A stretch of 64,000 nt of DNA from Henckelia pumila (taxonomy: Eukaryota > Streptophyta > Magnoliopsida > Lamiales > Gesneriaceae): contig NC_133120.1 in the NCBI RefSeq assembly GCF_033568475.1, positions 168,981,991 through 169,045,990 of the forward strand. The letters are read 5' to 3'. The notes below the pieces were generated by a model. The model was not told the origin of the DNA. It did not search any database and saw only the letters and a program-made list of their open reading frames with translations. Shown here piece by piece: positions 42,385 to 54,755 of the stretch; the first letter of the stretch is position 1; each line of letters begins with the position of its first letter. The position numbers and the translations under genes were made by a program.

Positions 42385-42696
42385 GGAAAAAATATAATTT
42401 TAGTCTTGTATATTTGTCACTTTGCGATTCGGACCTCTATATTTTCATATTTCAGTTTTTGTTCTGCATGTTCCGATTTTTGGTAATTTCAGTCATTTTT
42501 CTTCGAAAATGCTTACGTGATACTATACGCGTCAGTTTCACATCAGCTCTGCAATGATGTCACATCAGCGCCACATCGGAAAAGAGACTAAAATTGCAAA
42601 AAAAATAAAGATAACGGACTAAAACTAAAACATAAAAACATAAAGGACCAAAATCGCAAAGTGACAAACCTACATGACCAAAAAAACAAGTTTTCT
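42385..42696. mobile_element. MITE, copy 2 (same family)
   Basis: It begins ggaaaaaatataattttagtc and ends with the mirrored 'gcaaagtgacaaacctacatgacc' arm. It lies only about 32 bp from copy 1 and has the same orientation of its asymmetric middle (gatgtggcgctg / acgtcagc-like core). The ends are less well conserved, so no target duplication can be fixed. Confidence 0.7.
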
Positions 42697-42866
42697 TAAA
42701 AATAATATTTTTTAATAAGTTGGATCGGCCGAAGATCTGTCTTACAAAATTTATCCGAGGATTTCATTCCAAGCACATGAAATTTGTTGGTTGAGCAGCT
42801 TAAAATTTTTTTTACCCACCCCCAATATCTTTTAACTTCCTATCCAAATATTAATTAAAAGAAATA

Positions 42867-42903
<37 letters not shown>

Positions 42904-43295
42904 ATTATATTTTGCAATACATAATATGTTTGGTGTATTATACATGCACTCAACCCATGTTCATGTTGGTGATTTAAAACAAAAGTGACTATGAATCTAT
43001 GATACAGAAAGTGTAGCTTATTTAATTTCTTCAAATATGATTCATGATGTTAGAATTAAGAAAGCGACTTATATCACGCCTACCCACCCATTTACTATCA
43101 TTGAATTCTTGTTACACGATGTGATGTTCATATTTAAAAATATTTTTTTATAAATTAAATTAACTATCTTTGAGTAAATTTTTTTACTTCGAAGTTTATG
43201 TTTAAGTTCTTATTTTGTAGAAGACGTAGTTGAAAAAGAAAATTTGTAAGTATATTATAAGATAATAATTGATACTTAAATAACTATATTGTCAA
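42697..43295. other. Spacer between MITE copies
   Basis: AT-rich, with an AC/AT compound microsatellite at about 42869-42903. No gene seen. Confidence 0.6.
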
Positions 43296-43609
43296 GGAAA
43301 AAATTGCTTTTTTGGTCCTGTATGTTTGTCATTTTGCGATTTTGGTCCTTTATATTTTCATATTGCAGTTTTAGTCCGCTATCTTTATTTTTTTGGCAAT
43401 TTTAGTCCTTTTTCCGATGTGGCGCTGACGTGGCACCAATTCAATGCTGATGTGGAGCTGACGTGTACAGTGCCACGTCAGCGTTTTCGAAGAAAAAGGA
43501 CCGAAATTTCCAAAAATCGAAACATACAAAACTAAAACTAAAATGTGAAAACATAAAGGACCAAAATCGCAAAGTGACAAACATACAAGACTAAATTTGC
43601 AATTTTCCC
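43296..43609. mobile_element. MITE, copy 3 (Mutator-like, 9-bp target duplication)
   Basis: This is the best-preserved copy, 314 bp. The ends ggaaaaaattgc and gcaattttccc are inverted, and the inverted arms extend over some 80 bp each. The 9-bp direct repeat TATTGTCAA flanks it (43287-43295 and 43610-43618). A 9-bp duplication is the hallmark of Mutator-like elements. It has no coding capacity, so it would depend on a transposase elsewhere. Confidence 0.85.
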
Positions 43610-43910
43610 TATTGTCAAGCATGAACCATATATTTTTTAAATTTATTAACACTAAATTTAAATTTTTATTTGATGTTAGATATTGACAAAAAAAAAGTAT
43701 GTTAAATTCTCTAGCTAACAAAAGATCTCAATTGTACTCAAATCTTATCCAAATTTAAATAATCCTATCATCATATCACTCTTCATCTAAACCAGCGCTC
43801 ATTGCATGCAATACAAACATATACATAAAACTTTTTATTCTAATTATTTTTTATTTATATTAAGACTCGAACAAAGAATTAAATATTTAAAAGTTTTTTA
43901 TGAATTTTTA

Positions 43911-43946
<36 letters not shown>

Positions 43947-44119
43947 GTTAAAAAAAACTAAAAACGGATAAGATTTGATATTATAGATAAATTTCAGATA
44001 AGTTATTTACACCATACTCTTTAAAATTGTTAATTACTATTCTATCGATGAGAATATAATTGATGTAATTTTGATATAGGTTTCATCAAATTAGTTGAAA
44101 AATAGTTAGCGCCAAGTGC

Positions 44120-44152
<33 letters not shown>

Positions 44153-44364
44153 CATGTCCACAAAATATAAAACAAAGTCAATAGATTTTTATAAAACAAT
44201 TAAGTCGATTTAATATTTGGTCGAATTTTTCTATTTTAGATAGATGATTTTGTTAATAATGACCAAAACAATTAAAAATGATTTACACGAGAAGATAAAA
44301 TTAAGCGCAAAAGAAAAGTGCAAATTAGTTTGAGAAGTTAGGGGATAAAAAATTTTATTTTTAA

Positions 44365-44830
44365 AAAAACATTTTTCTTAAAATTATTTTGTTTGGTTGC
44401 AAAAATCATTATAAAAAAATACTTTAAAATGATTTTTTTAAATTTATAATTTCTATTTTTGTCGCTTTTGCTTCTAACCGTTTGGTTAGAGAAGCTAGAA
44501 AGCACTTTTTTTAAAAAATAAAAATAAAAATATTTTTCTTAAAAGTGTTGCGTTTAGTTACAAAAGTCATTTAAAAAAATACTTAAAAAGTGCTTTTTAA
44601 AGAACTAGAATTTCTATCTTTTTGAGCATTTGCTTCTAATTAAAAATATTTTTTTAACATTTATCTAAACACCAAAATGACTTCTGTTTTTTTAAATCAA
44701 AGCACTTAAAAAAGTTGAAATCATTTAAGCATTTTTTTAAGCTTCCAACTTCTGTATCCAAAATGGCTTAAAACTTTAAAAAGTTGAACTTATTTAAATA
44801 TTTTTTTAAGCTTTCAGCTTCTGTACTTTC
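44365..44830. repeat. Imperfect direct repeats (about 160-bp and 85-bp periods)
   Basis: The block 'ttttcttaaa...gtttggttgcaaaaatcat...tttgcttctaa' (from about 44370) recurs from about 44535 with many changes. Two shorter copies of 'aagttgaa...tttaagctt(t)c-agcttctgta' follow. It looks like an old, decayed non-coding repeat, possibly a MITE relative; the family is not recognised. Confidence 0.5.
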
Positions 44831-45062
44831 ATGTACAAAAATACTATTTAATATTACATGTGTGTGACATCTTTGTAAATATAAATATATCAAATGTCAC
44901 AAATTTAATGTCATTTTGGTAAATATAAGAAAAAATCTAATGACTAATAAAAGATAATGTCATATAAAATGACTAATTTGATTAATAATTTTGGTTTTGT
45001 TATAAATTAAATTGGGATATAATCATAATTTTATCTCAAATTTCATCAATTTAATGGAAAAT

Positions 45063-45064
<2 letters not shown>

Positions 45065-45126
<62 letters not shown>

Positions 45127-45157
45127 ATATAATATAATATAATATTATATTATATCA
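45065..45157. repeat. TA microsatellite with an AATAT tail
   Basis: About 28 TA dinucleotides are followed by several aatat steps. It sits about 340-430 bases before the galactokinase ATG. Length polymorphism is likely. Confidence 0.95.
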
Positions 45158-45500
45158 CTCGTGGAAAACAATGCCCAAAATCAACAATTATTTTTAATTT
45201 TAAATGTTGATTTCTTCCCCCTGCTTCATCCACTCCAGTAGTTGGTTCAGTTGCACAAAAATAAGGAAGAACTAAATTTCAGGAGTCTACTTCTGTCATC
45301 TAAACTTTATCAAGAATCTTTTCCTTTCCTTTTCCTCGATCCGCAAAGGCAGTGCAACTTTTTGGAAAAAGATCAAATCTTTCTACAAAATTTATCTTAA
45401 TCTCATCCAATTAAACCAACCCACAAGCCTACCCTCTCTGCAAGTTTTTCTCTCCAAAACATCTGAAAACTTGTGAAGAAGAAATATCCATCTGAATTCA

Positions 45501-48500
45501 ATGGCGAGAAACGAGGAGCTGCCAGTGCCCATTTTCAGTTCTCTTGAGCCTGTTTACGGAACCGGGTCTCAACTGGAGGAGGCCGAACTCCGATTTGCCA
45601 AATTGAAATCCAAATTCGTCGAGTTCTTTGGCCATCCCCCTGATATTTACGCTCGATCTCCAGGTTATGTATATTCACATACCAGCTGCAGATTTGTAAT
45701 CCATCTATATTGGATTGTTTTCCTTTTTTGAATTTTCTTTTTTTGTCTGTGTGCAGGGAGAGTCAATTTGATTGGGGAGCACATAGATTATGAAGGATAT
45801 TCAGTTTTGCCGATGGCTATCAGGCAGGATACCATCGTGGCAATACGAAAATGTGACGAAAGTGGAGCGGAGAGAGTGCTCAAGATCGCTAATGTGAATA
45901 GTGAGAAATATCATATGTGCACATACCCTGCTGATCCTGATCAGGTGTGATGAGATTTAGCACAGAATGTGTGTGTGTGTGTGTTAGATCTTGAATGTGA
46001 GGTTTAAAGTGGGATTTTCTGCTGCAAATTTCTTCTCAGTTTAGATCAGTTTGGAGTTTCATTGCATGGAACTACAAAAAAAAGAAAAAAAAAATCTTTG
46101 TTAACGATTAAGATGGTTTAGGATTTTGAATACCACAGAGGCCAAAGTTATGGAAGTAAAAAAGAAAATTAAAGAGAGGGTAACGTTGACCTTTATATCT
46201 TTAGTAATCTGGAAATCTTACTTCTTAACCAAGATCTTGCATTTCAGTAATTTGTAAACACCCTATTTCGAGTAGTTGAACTATTTCTATGTCCCATTAA
46301 ATGGTTTTTTTTTTCTTTGGGCAGGAAATTGATCTGAAGAATCACAGATGGGGTCACTATTTTATCTGTGGGTGAGATGCCTTTTATATTTGTTAAACTG
46401 GTGTACATTATTTTCCACTGGTCTCATGCCCTTAACTCCAGTGAAACTCTTATTAAGGCATGGTATTCATCCGGTTGTAGGATCAAAACTAACTTTTATA
46501 TATATTGTTTGAATGATATTTAAAAATAGTGCAGTTTTTTCCATCCCATTCTCTTTATGTTCTTTTCTTTTTCAGGTACAAAGGCTTCTATGACTTCGCA
46601 AAATCGAAAGGTTTAGATGTTGGTGAGACATTGGGACTTGAGGTTGTAGTTGACGGCGTCGTCCCTACTGGTAATTTTATCCATTTTAATGAACATTTGT
46701 ATCAAGTTTGACCCGCTGATCTTGATGAAAATTTTCATTAATTCCGCTATTTTATGTTTTAGTCTTAGATGGTTTTTTCTTATGTAGGATCTGGTTTATC
46801 GAGCTCTGCTGCTTTTGTTTGCTCATCTACAATAGCTATAATGGCTGCTTTTGCCGCAAACTTTCCCAAGGTATCTTACCAAATTTGTGCTTTAACTTTT
46901 AAGTCATAAATTAGTCCTATCCAAGACGCTGTATAACTTAAAGTCCATATATTGGTCTCTAACCGTTCTTGTGTTTTGTTCTTTAGCTTGTGAGTGGTGA
47001 GCAGCGATTAGTCAATAATAATTTCATGTTTTCATGCATGAATTGATTGTCAGTATCTCTAACTCTGCTTTTTAAAATTTCAAATTCCAGAAAGAACTTG
47101 CTCAACTTACTTGTGAGTGCGAAAGACACATTGGCACTCAATCTGGTGGAATGGACCAGGTATCTACTGCAAGAGTACTCCTGTATTATTTGTTGTGTAT
47201 CCTTAAAAAAGCTGTTACTTCAAAAAAAAAATGCTGTGATAATTTTTTTCATGAATTCGACATTCTCATTCAAGATTTGCGCGCCTTTTACTTGCAATAA
47301 TTATCTCATTTCCATGGAAAATGTATTTGGATTATCTCCATTACTTAATGTTTACAAGAGATTGTATTGGTTCACTTGACAGGCAATCTCTGTGATGGCT
47401 CAATCTGGTTTTGCAGCACTCATTGATTTCAACCCTATTCGTGCTACTGAGGTGCAGCTCCCTGCAGGTGGAACCTTTGTCATAGCTCATTCATTGGCTG
47501 AATCTCAGAAAGCTGTTACTGCTGCAACTAATTACAACAACAGGGTTGTTGAATGTCGTTTAGCTTCTGTGAGTTCTTTAACTTTGGGTTTTCCTTATTA
47601 TTGGGCATTTGAGAATGCTGAAATCTCTCATTAATAATTGATTGTATCTCACAAATTCTTTCAATTGTCAATAATTTTTTGAGTTCAAAATGGTTTTCAA
47701 CTGTCGGTAACTTTTCGAGCTCAAAATGGTTTATTTCAACAGTTTCTTTTCTTTTTCTCCCAATCTCTTAAGAGTGCCTTAATTGCTTGAATATTTCAGA
47801 TTGTCTTAGGCGTAAAGCTAGGAATGAAGCCGGAGGAGGCTATAGCCAAAATCAGGACACTTTCAGATGTTGAAGGTCTGTGCGTGACATTTGCGGGTAC
47901 GCATGGATCTTCTGATCCAGTTGTTGCTGTCAAGGTAGATATTCATCATCTAAAGTTCCTGACAAAAATCTTGTCACGGGATCCAGATATACTTGGTTAT
48001 TAGATTGCCATAATCGTGCTTTGTGTGATCATTCAGCGGTTTTTGCCGAATCTGATTGTCTATCAAGTGCATTGATACTTTTAGTTTCTTGTGGACATCT
48101 TGCACGTTTTATACTTTGGGGTTTCATATTTGGTCTCATCCACAGGAACTATTGAAAGAAGAACCTTATAGTACTGAAGATATTGAGAACATTACTAATG
48201 AAAAGCTGCAAACTATATTTGCCAATTCTCCTTCCTCCTTGGATGTCCTGAGAGCTGCCAAACATTTTAAGTTGCACCAGGTGAATTTGCAGCTTTTTAC
48301 ATTTCTTATTGTCCGGTCTCTGATGACATTGATTGTTGCATTAACCGTCTGTTTCATATTTTAATTATTTTCTTGGTACTCAGCCTTAGTGTTTATAATT
48401 GTTCCAATTCTCCATCTCTGTCGACTATATCTTCCTAACCGATAGAAGCTCGATTTCCATTGTCGCCTTGTGTTGGTATGCTACATTTCAAATACTTTTT

Positions 48501-49197
48501 TGGCTAAAGTGAATTAAATTTTCAGAGAGCTGCACATGTCTACTCCGAAGCCAAACGTGTATATGCTTTCAAAGATACTGTATCCTCAAAGTCTAGGTGA
48601 GTTGAGAGTTTTATTATAATATGTTTTCTTTATGCATACAGAGTGTCTTAGTTTCTTTTCATATTTCCAGTTTTGATTGACTTTTATCTAATTACAGCGA
48701 TGAAGAGATGCTAAAAAAGCTTGGGGACCTGATGAATGAAAGCCATCATAGCTGCAGTGTGTATTATGAATGCAGGTAAGAATAATAATAGAACTTATGG
48801 TTACATTTACTCATTCCTAGGTGTTCTTTTTTTCGCTCACCTTGTATAATCATCAGCTGCCCCGAACTGGAAGAGCTTGTGAAGATTTGTCGGGATAATG
48901 GGGCTCTTGGGGCAAGACTCACGGGAGCCGGATGGGGTGGTTGTGCAGTAGCTCTAGTGAAGGAGAACATTGTTCCACAGTTTATCCTTAACTTGAAGGT
49001 TAGTGTCTCTCCCTCCCCTCGAATGTGGTAAAATCCCCCTCAAACGGCCATTGAACATCAATGAATATTGGTTCTTTATGTGTCAGGACCAATTTTATCA
49101 AGCAAGAATTGATAAAGGGGTGATCAACAAGAATGATCTTGGCCTTTACATTTTTGCATCCAAGCCGTCGAGTGGTGCTGCCATTATCAAATTTTAG
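45501..49197 (+). CDS. GALK1: Galactokinase (plant GALK1/GAL1 type, GHMP kinase)
   Basis: It phosphorylates alpha-D-galactose at C1 with ATP, salvaging galactose released from walls and galactosides, in the cytosol. Thirteen exons by eye: 45501-45663, 45757-45944, 46325-46371, 46576-46670, 46788-46870, 47091-47159, 47383-47568, 47800-47934, 48146-48280, 48526-48596, 48698-48775, 48857-48998, 49087-49197. They total 1503 bases and 500 aa, with all introns GT-AG and the frame kept throughout. Motifs: galactokinase signature [19 protein letters not shown] (about residues 55-73), GHMP ATP-binding loop [16 protein letters not shown], the catalytic-Asp region [12 protein letters not shown]-like (here [13 protein letters not shown]), and the C-terminal GHMP motif [16 protein letters not shown]. 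The length matches plant galactokinases. The start ATG is the first in the exon and gives the family N-terminus. It looks intact. Confidence 0.96.
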
Positions 49198-49887
49198 TCG
49201 CTCCGCTGCCTGATTAATCATCTGTGCTCATGGTTGATCGAGTGGTTTAGCCACTGGTACCGATGATGTATCGCTTTCTAGATATCTTTTTGGCTGCAAG
49301 AATAAAGATGCATTGTGTTCCCCTAAAAAAAAATTGTCCCATTTATTGGGGGGATTGTGCAGAGGAATGAATGATTTCAAATTTGAGTAGGTATGATTTC
49401 TATGCCGTGTAACTACTATAATTAGTATAAGAATAAGTTGTTAAAGTGTTTTGAATTAACTTATTTTAAACAACTTAAAGATGTTAACGTGATTGATATT
49501 ACTATTATAAGATCTTTTAATGTAAGTCATCTTAATTTTTTTAAAAACATCTTATAAGCAATCAAAAATTTATTTTGATAACTTGTAAGTTTGGCAAAAT
49601 TTACAAACCAAATTTTAAGAGTTTATACGATCGTAAGACTGAACAATTTATTTCTGATGACGCTTGTATTTCTCTTTGTCGATTTTCATTTTGAACCCTT
49701 CTGAGGCTGTAGAAATAAATTGGGATTAAATAAATAAAAAATAATAATCCTTACAAGCAACCGGAGTGCTTATTGATAGGGGAGAAAAAGTAAACTATAA
49801 ATCCCAAAACGAGAAACTGGGGCATATCATATTGCTTGATCTCCTGGAATGACAATTGTATTTCAAAAGAATGCATAAACCAGAAAA
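49198..49887. other. Spacer between convergent genes
   Basis: Galactokinase (plus) and the RFC3-like gene (minus) end towards each other across about 690 bp. A likely polyadenylation signal for galactokinase, AATAAA, lies at 49301-49306. The rest is AT-rich without visible genes. Confidence 0.65.
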
Positions 49888-52271
49888 CTATCGGCCTGCT
49901 CTCTGTATTTTTTGGTTATTTCTCCCAAAACCACCACTCATTTCTCTGCTATCATCTGCATTTTCATCTTCATCATCCACATAGATGATAATTTCATCTT
50001 CATCATCCACATACTGATCATCATAATCTAAGTCATCCTCATCCTCGTTCGTATCTGAATGTGAAGATTGAAACTCCGGTGGCGGTGGACAATCCTCTGT
50101 CTCAGCCTTCTCTCTCTTCATCACAAGGTGTCTGATGATCCTCTCATCTCTGTCAAGCATGCTTTTAAAGTCATTGATCCATTGGGCTTCCAGCTCAAAG
50201 TTCATAAGGATATAATGAGCGTTTTTTGCTTTCTGTATTTTGTATGCCAGTTTACGCATACCCCAGTCACTGAATCTCCACATCCTGCCCTTCTTTTCTT
50301 TCAAGAATTCTGTTCAAGTGTGTGAACAAAAGAAAGAACGTCTAAGACAGAAGAAAACGATAAAATTATTTCACCGCATGATATGATCGAGCAAATAGAA
50401 AATAAGAGACTTGGAAAGCACGAAGAGGACAAGAATCTGAAAGATCAAGGATATGGTTTAATCAAAACCATCAAGAATGTGATCCAGGGCCGTACAACTC
50501 AGGATAGTTCAAAGGAGAGATGTTTTTACACGTGAAAGAGCTGGGTATTTCCAGAAGTAACAACTAATTTCTAACACCCAATGATTGAAGAAAAAGAATA
50601 ATCACCTTGAACCTTTATGTTGACATTCTCCACTTCCTCCTTGTGGTTCTCATGAATCAGATACACCACTTCATAGTGACGCACTGCCCAAAGATAGAAT
50701 GTGAATTATCACGTCAAACTCAAGGACAAAATCAAATGTTATATGTTAACCCTGATGAACATAAGAAAGACCAGAACTCTGAATCCATATAGCTTCTGCA
50801 TGAGACCTAACCAAATCCCAAATCATACTTCTCCAACACAGAAAAAGGTATTGACAAAAGCGGTGCAAGGAAACTCTACTTCGTAGCAGAAAATACATTA
50901 CTTGATATCATTAAAATATTTCAAGAATCAGACCAATCTTCTCCGTTCCTCATTAAACCTCTCTGGCAGATTACATAATGATTGACAAAGAAAATGGGTT
51001 GTCATTGCCATAAACGGCATTCAACTATGTTTTGAATTCAAGGGAAAAAAATGCTATAACATAAGAAACTTTCTTCCCAACCCAATCATCAACACAACAA
51101 TCAAACACTAATTAAACCTGGCATGTAGGGAAGAGTAGGAGACACTTCTTACTTTGACCTACTTCCATATCGCTTTCAAGCTCCAGGTTCAGAAATTCAA
51201 AGAGTTCGCCTGCAAATCAAATTTTGGTCTCATCACTTCACTTTCCATTTATCCATTAAAGATTCTTGTTCGCCACTTAACAGATACTGTCGGTCCAAAT
51301 AGAAAAGAAGATGAAAAAATATGACGGATAACACTTACGCTCTTCTACATCCGCAAACTCCGGCATAATCCTACCATCTTCCTCAATCTTTCTCTGCCAA
51401 AATAACCAACATAGCTCAGCAAAGTCCAATTGGAGGAGAAAGGAAATTTGACCAAATATATTTTCGCAAACATAAGAAGATAATCAACAGTTAGACAATC
51501 CTGCAATTATAATAACAAAGGGGCAACGTGCCAAGATCTTAAAATTCCAAGTTCTCCTCTGTTTTTTCAATTATCGAAAAGCTTCCAACTTTATCAACTG
51601 ATCCAAAATAATGCCACATATCTAAACATGTGCTACCATATTTACAGTTAAAATCACAAACCCATATCAAAAGCTCCTTCACGGTAGGTATTACAGTAGT
51701 GTTTAAAATAGTGTTTGGGAGAGCTTATATAAAGCACTTCTTAGCTTTTTCTCATAAAATTTAACCCCAAAAAAAAAACTTAGCTTTTTCTTCATAAAAT
51801 TTAACCCAAAAAAAAAAACTAAGAAATACTTCCTAAAAGTTCCCCAAGCACTACCTAAATATCCAAGCACTACCTAAATATGATTCAAAGCACAAGTAAA
51901 CTCCAGAAGAACCCAAATTTAAAAAGACAATAAAACATAAATGCGTTGGTAACAAAAACGTACAAACTTCTTGCAACACAAGTGAATACGTATGCATAAT
52001 AACCGACCTCTTTGAGGAGTACAGCTTCAGGAAAAGGCCCCGTGGCTTCATCAGGCTTTGGCGCAAAGCTATGGCCGTCATCTTTGTTCCTCTTACTAGA
52101 GTTTTTATTCTCTTTCTTGGCTGCTGCAACAGTAGTTGAGTGGCCTTTCAGCCTCAACCCCTGCGAAAACAATGGAAAAAAGCAAGACGACGAAGGGTAT
52201 TTACATCGATCAGCAGGCGCCCACAGACGATTCTTGCCGCTGAGCACCAATTGAGCAGAATTTAGTGCCAT
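49888..52271 (-). CDS. RFC3: Plastid ribosomal S6-like protein (RFC3 type)
   Basis: Exons by eye on the minus strand: 52008-52271, 51339-51393, 51153-51209, 50606-50683, 49888-50309; 876 bases, 291 aa. The N-terminus (MALNSAQLVLSGKNRLW...) looks like a plastid transit peptide followed by a Lys-rich linker. The S6 domain begins MRHYEVVYLIHENHKEEV (compare bacterial S6, MRHYEIVFMVHP) and continues with WRFSDWGMRKLAYKIQKAKNAHYILMNFE and IIRHLVMKRE. An acidic tail follows (about 60 residues). The plant RFC3 family (REGULATOR OF FATTY ACID COMPOSITION 3, plastid S6-like) has this layout from memory, unlike the shorter S6-alpha. Its expected role is in plastid translation or rRNA processing, with known effects on fatty acids and root patterning in Arabidopsis. 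The first intron has a weak donor (GAG|GTCGGT). A donor 21 bases further in is also in frame, so seven residues there are uncertain. Confidence 0.88.
49962..50013 (-). repeat. In-frame 30-bp duplication in the acidic tail of the RFC3-like gene
   Basis: The block tttcatcttcatcatccaca occurs at 49962 and again at 49992, ten codons apart. It produces the doubled YVDDEDE segment (QYVDDEDEIIIYVDDEDENADD region). It keeps the frame and lies in a low-complexity tail, so it probably does little to the fold. Confidence 0.85.
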
Positions 52272-52630
52272 GGAATCGAAATTTCTTCAGTACTCGCTTT
52301 CTTGAGATAAGGGAAGGTTTATACGATTTTCGAAGGGCTTTTGATGTTTCGAAGGTAGTTTTTGGGAGTATTTTTAGGAATAAAATGAAACGAAAAGCTG
52401 ATAATTTCTTCTAACAAGTTTTTTCAAACACCATCCGAAGACTCTTGGGATTACATTTATGGCAAGCATTTATTAAGATATATTAAATTTTTTTCCCGAC
52501 AAAGTTAAAGCATATAATTATCCCAAAATATTTTTTAAGATAGTTCTATTTACACTTTAAAAACTATTAATAACACTCAACTTCATATAATAAATCAATT
52601 ATTAGACAAATTTATCCATACATATAGAAA
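52272..52630. other. Upstream region of the RFC3-like gene
   Basis: It holds the likely 5' leader and promoter of the minus-strand gene in the first 100-150 bases, then AT-rich sequence. No clear TATA box could be chosen. Confidence 0.5.
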
Positions 52631-53139
52631 CGTCAATTTGGGTTAGGCCTGTCGGGTCGGCCCGACCCGCCACATAATTTAAGTGGGTTAAATTTTTTTA
52701 ACTCAACAAAAGGTGGGCCTAGATGGGCCAACCCGCCTAGGCCTGCGACCCGCGCAGGTTGGCCCGCCGCGGGCCTGGAGAATTAATAATTTTTTTTTAT
52801 TGTGATATATGTATTTTTTAATAAAAGTTGTGAATTTTTTTTTGTATTAATTACTTTATATGAAATTTATACACATGAAATCAATAATTAAAATTTTTAT
52901 TAATATGTTTCTATTAATATTTATTTATGAAATGATATTTATAATTAATTATAATATATATTTTTTTATTTTTATTTGTCATGAGCCGGCCCGCCTAACC
53001 CGCAACCCACCTTGGGTTGGGTTGGGGTGAGGATTTTCAGCCCGCCAGGATAGTGGGTCGGTCCGCCATTAACCCGCCAAAAGATGGATTTTTGGTAGGC
53101 CGAACCGCCCCGCCATGGATTGACCCATTTGTCAGTTCT
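52631..53139. mobile_element. GC-rich non-autonomous DNA transposon, hAT-like
   Basis: The ends cgtcaatttgggttaggcc (left) and tggattgacccatttgtcag (right) are roughly inverted. The subterminal parts are packed with ggcccgcc/gacccgcc repeats, around an AT-rich centre. Elements of this 'cgggtcggcccgacccgc' type are common in dicots and are generally placed with hAT-like non-autonomous transposons (from memory). No target duplication could be fixed, and there is no coding capacity. Confidence 0.6.
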
Positions 53140-53731
53140 ACTTATATATGCTTTCCTTAAATTATGAAATCTTGATTATCTAACAAAAAAAAAAAAAAAA
53201 AACTAAATATAAAACATTTTTACATTAACAACTAAAAATTTTATTTAAAAACCATAACTTAATATTTTAAAAAATTGTCATATTTTTTATAATATACAAA
53301 TAAAATATTTTTTATTATATACAAATAAAATATAAAACAACGAAAAAATTATATCGAGGTACATAAAATATTGGTTAATTTTTTATTTAAGATATATAAA
53401 AGTATGAGATGTATATATTTTGATCTTTCAATTATTTAAAATCTTAGAATAAATTTTTTCTAAAAAAATTAATGTATCATAATTTTTTAAATTTTAATTA
53501 AATTATATTTTTAACAAAAATAAATTTAATATTCCATATAAATTTGATTTAATTTTGGCAGTTAATTTAACCAATTGAATTTTATATTTTCGTTGGTAAA
53601 TTTGACACTGATACACTCCTATAGAACTCGTTTGACAAGAATGAACATATGTTACACTTATTAAAATCCATTATGCAAAAATACAAGAAAAATATAAAGA
53701 AAAAACGACACACAATATTCACAAATCGAAG

Positions 53732-53776
<45 letters not shown>

Positions 53777-54755
53777 TAGATATGAAAGATTGATTGGTTA
53801 TATTTTAATATATATATAATATAAGTTTAATTCTAACCACACGTCTTATAAAATAGAAATGACGTCAAATAAGTAATATTTGATTGATTTTGACTCCGAT
53901 GAAAAAAGGATCAAAACCCAAAAAAATGTCTAGGTTATTTAACTAAAACCAAACTTTGAAAAATTATATGACTAAAATAAAAAATAGACCAATTTATAGG
54001 ACTAAAATTGCAATTCTCTAAATTTTTATATACTTTTTTTAAAAAAAAATTATATTTGCATTTTTTTAAAAAGATACTTGAATTGAAAGAGGGAAAATGA
54101 TGCGATTAAAACATAATAGATTATTTGTTGCGAATGATAATACAATACACGATTATACATTCTTTATCAATTCAGTAATTGACTTAAATATGTTAATACC
54201 TTAATTTATTATCCTTATATTATATATAATTAACTCATCCCATCAACAAAAAATAAATCCAAAAAGGAGTTAAAAAGTAGGGATCAATATGAGATATAGT
54301 TCGAGCAGATGAACAGGAATTAATCATATTAAATTTTTTTTTCACATGAACCATGGCTGCACCTTATAATTCATGCAGGATTTCATGGCAACAAATGGAT
54401 CTTAGATCACTGGTATTTACAAAAAACAGTGTTTAAAAATCTTTCGAATTAATAGAGTAAGCAAACATTTAGTTAAGAATATGACTATTTCTTGCACAAC
54501 CCTCCTCACCAAGCTCTCCAATTTCTTTTTTCATAGATGCCACACAACAACAACAAACAAACGCAGCAGAACACAATGCCTATCTTCTGTTGTTGTTCTT
54601 CGATCAACAATCACGACATAGCATGATGGGAGGCCTGTTTATATGTTAGTTGCGCGAATGTCTTCTGGGAATGTAGAAGGCCAGAGCAACCAATCAGTTT
54701 TCCATTTTAGCAGCAACTATAATATGTAACATGGAGTCGCGATTTCTGTGACGTC
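53140..54755. other. AT-rich spacer
   Basis: No gene seen. It includes an A-run (about 53184), a TA microsatellite at 53733-53774 and a stretch at about 53890-54020 with 'aggactaaaattgcaatt' sequence, like the end of one of the MITEs described above but without a partner arm. The 3' untranslated region of the coiled-coil gene probably occupies the last 150 bases. Confidence 0.6.

Larger units (their letters stand above)
43619..45500. other. AT-rich spacer upstream of the galactokinase gene
   Basis: No gene seen. It holds TA microsatellites at about 43916-43943, 44123-44150 and 45065-45120 (the last continued by AATAT steps to about 45157) and a block of imperfect direct repeats at 44365-44830. 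The 5' leader of the galactokinase gene should lie within the last 200 bases, which are less AT-rich and CT-rich (from about 45300). Confidence 0.6.
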
